From contig JADYYZ010000257.1 of the NCBI GenBank assembly GCA_020853405.1, positions 1-6,227 on the forward strand: a DNA stretch of 6,227 bases. The letters are read 5' to 3'. Shown in pieces: positions 5,330 to 6,227 of the stretch (within the stretch, counting starts at the first letter, position 1; each line of letters starts with the position of its first letter). The position numbers were made by a program, and so were the translations under genes. The notes under the pieces were generated by a model. It ran no database searches, was not told the origin of the DNA, and saw nothing but the letters and a program-made list of their open reading frames with translations. The DNA is from Acetobacteraceae bacterium. Lineage in GTDB: Bacteria > Pseudomonadota > Alphaproteobacteria > Acetobacterales > Acetobacteraceae.

Positions 5330-6227
5330 GCTCGCGCATCCTCGTCGGCAAGGGCGGCATCGAGCGGGATCGGCTTCACCGGCGCCTGGCCGCGCAAGCG
5401 CCCGACCGCGTCGGCCGACAGATCGAGCGCCTGGGCCATCGCCTCGGCCATGGCGGGGCCGCAGAATCGCGCCTGGCAGCGGCCCATGCCGCAGCGGGTC
5501 AGCGCTTTCGCGCGGTTGATCTCGCGCGGTCCAAGCGGTTTTTCGAGCGCCGCCCGCAGCGCGCCCAGCGTCACCGCCTCGCAGCGGCAGATCAGCGTCT
5601 CCGGCGGGGTGGTGGCGAGCCAGTGGCCGGGCCAGGCGAAGGCACGCGCGAGGCTTCGCTGGAAGGCGTGCTGGCGGGCGAGCCGGCGGCGCAGCGCCTG
5701 CATCTCCGCCTGCGGCACGGCGTGGCCGAGATCCGCCAGCATCGCCCAGGCGGCCAGCCTGCCGCCGAGCGCGGCGGCCTTCGCACCCCCGATCGCTGAA
5801 CCATCGCCCGCGGCATAGAGCCCCGGCCCGCAGCGACCATCCGCATCCGTTGCCGGCAGCCATGCCCGGAAGGCCGGATCGAACGACAGGCTCGCGCCCG
5901 CGAGCTCGGCGAGCTGCGTCTCCGGCCGCAGCCCGAAGCCGAGCGCCACCGCATCGCACGCGATCCGGCGTTCCGTGCCGCCGGCATCGCTGACGCGGAC
6001 CGCCTCGACCCGCGCTGCGCCCTCGATCGCGAGCGCCCTCGCGCCATGGAGGATCGGAACCCCGGCCGCACGCAACCGTGCGATGAAGGAAAGCCCGCGC
6101 GCCAACGTGCCCGGGGCGCTCCGGGCAAGACCGGGCAGCGCCCGCAACTTCGCCCCCAGCCGCGTGGTATCCAGCACCGCCGCCACCTCGACGCCCATGG
6201 CACGGTACTGCAGCGCGGCGAGGTAGA
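5326..6227 (-). CDS. FAD/NAD(P)-type oxidoreductase with BFD-like [2Fe-2S] domain (partial, 5' end beyond window)
   Basis: C-terminal 299 residues of a larger protein; the frame stays open to the right edge (YLAALQYRA precedes the Met at 6198), so the start and the first FAD-binding motif are missing. The visible part is the second half of a pyridine-nucleotide-disulphide-type flavoprotein: the end of a Rossmann unit (GVEVAAVLD), then GPGLYAAGDGSAIGGAKAAA (about 124-142 counted from that Met), the usual FAD loop. Next comes a BFD-like [2Fe-2S] domain: CRC (5581-5589) and, downstream, CGMGRCQARFC (starting at 5493 and reading left), giving Cys204, 206, 236, 241 and 246. This layout matches OoxA/NoxA opine oxidase subunits, HcnB and hydroxyproline dehydrogenase alpha subunits. 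It overlaps the next gene by GTGA, so the two subunits are translationally coupled. I assign no symbol because the substrate cannot be read from the sequence. Confidence 0.9.
   Translation of the reverse strand, partial: YLAALQYRAMGVEVAAVLDTTRLGAKLRALPGLARSAPGTLARGLSFIARLRAAGVPILHGARALAIEGAARVEAVRVSDAGGTERRIACDAVALGFGLRPETQLAELAGASLSFDPAFRAWLPATDADGRCGPGLYAAGDGSAIGGAKAAALGGRLAAWAMLADLGHAVPQAEMQALRRRLARQHAFQRSLARAFAWPGHWLATTPPETLICRCEAVTLGALRAALEKPLGPREINRAKALTRCGMGRCQARFCGPAMAEAMAQALDLSADAVGRLRGQAPVKPIPLDAALADEDARA
5339..5343 (-). promoter_or_regulatory. Ribosome binding site of the DAO-family gene
   Basis: On the minus strand GAGGA lies 9 bases before the GTG at 5329, inside the end of the upstream gene. 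It favours this start over the GTG at 5323 and supports coupled translation of the two subunits. Confidence 0.6.

Noticed and set aside
951..5360. A 4.4-kb open frame on the minus strand spanning dcd end, murA, the glycosyltransferase, the aldolase and part of the oxidoreductase
   Set aside because: Its translation is low-complexity, rich in Arg, His, Gly and Ala, and matches no family. It lies antisense to four well-recognised genes. Long stop-free shadows are expected in GC-rich DNA, where TA-containing stop codons are rare.
3917..5818. 633-aa plus-strand frame opposite the two oxidoreductase genes
   Set aside because: Low-complexity antisense shadow; the minus-strand genes carry FAD and Fe-S motifs and a GTGA coupling.
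4073..6227. Naming the minus-strand pair hcnBC (hydrogen cyanide synthase) or ooxAB
   Set aside because: The domain layout fits several families with different substrates, the first gene is truncated and no third subunit is visible, so a specific name is not supported.

Overview
The window is GC-rich, densely coded bacterial chromosome. The protein style (a MurA with LPGGCAIGTRPVDLH and YHLDRGYER blocks, an alphaproteobacterial-type Dcd, and a CCA-encoding tRNA-Thr) suggests an alphaproteobacterium. MurA looks closest to what I remember from Rhodospirillales/Acetobacteraceae; that placement is recollection of family sequences, not a search result.

Left part (1-2306): a minus-strand tRNA-Thr(GGU) at the edge is followed, divergently, by plus-strand genes: a small basic helical protein of unknown function (63 aa), dcd (dCTP deaminase, nucleotide pool) and murA (first committed step of peptidoglycan synthesis). 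dcd and murA are 13 bases apart, with a good ribosome binding site for murA, so they very likely form one transcript.

Middle part (2307-4085): two more plus-strand genes: a GT32-like DXD sugar transferase 30 bases after murA, and a class II aldolase/adducin-family protein that follows a 69-base gap holding a clean 7-bp hairpin. The aldolase keeps its metal histidines but lacks the usual catalytic glutamate, so its chemistry is uncertain.

Right part (4073-6227): a minus-strand operon converges on the aldolase gene. The first gene, cut by the right edge, encodes an FAD/NAD(P)-type oxidoreductase subunit ending in a BFD-like [2Fe-2S] domain. The second, coupled through a GTGA overlap, encodes a D-amino-acid-oxidase-fold (DAO) FAD subunit. 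The pair resembles the opine oxidase, hydrogen cyanide synthase and hydroxyproline dehydrogenase families of multi-subunit amine/amino-acid dehydrogenases; the substrate cannot be read from the sequence. The DAO gene ends in an in-frame 15-bp tandem repeat that gives its product a pentapeptide-repeat tail, and its last 13 bases overlap the end of the aldolase gene.

I see no mobile element, CRISPR array, defence locus or clearly new system. The most unusual items are the pentapeptide tail, the adducin-like active site of the aldolase homologue, the hairpin before it, and the incomplete multi-subunit dehydrogenase.
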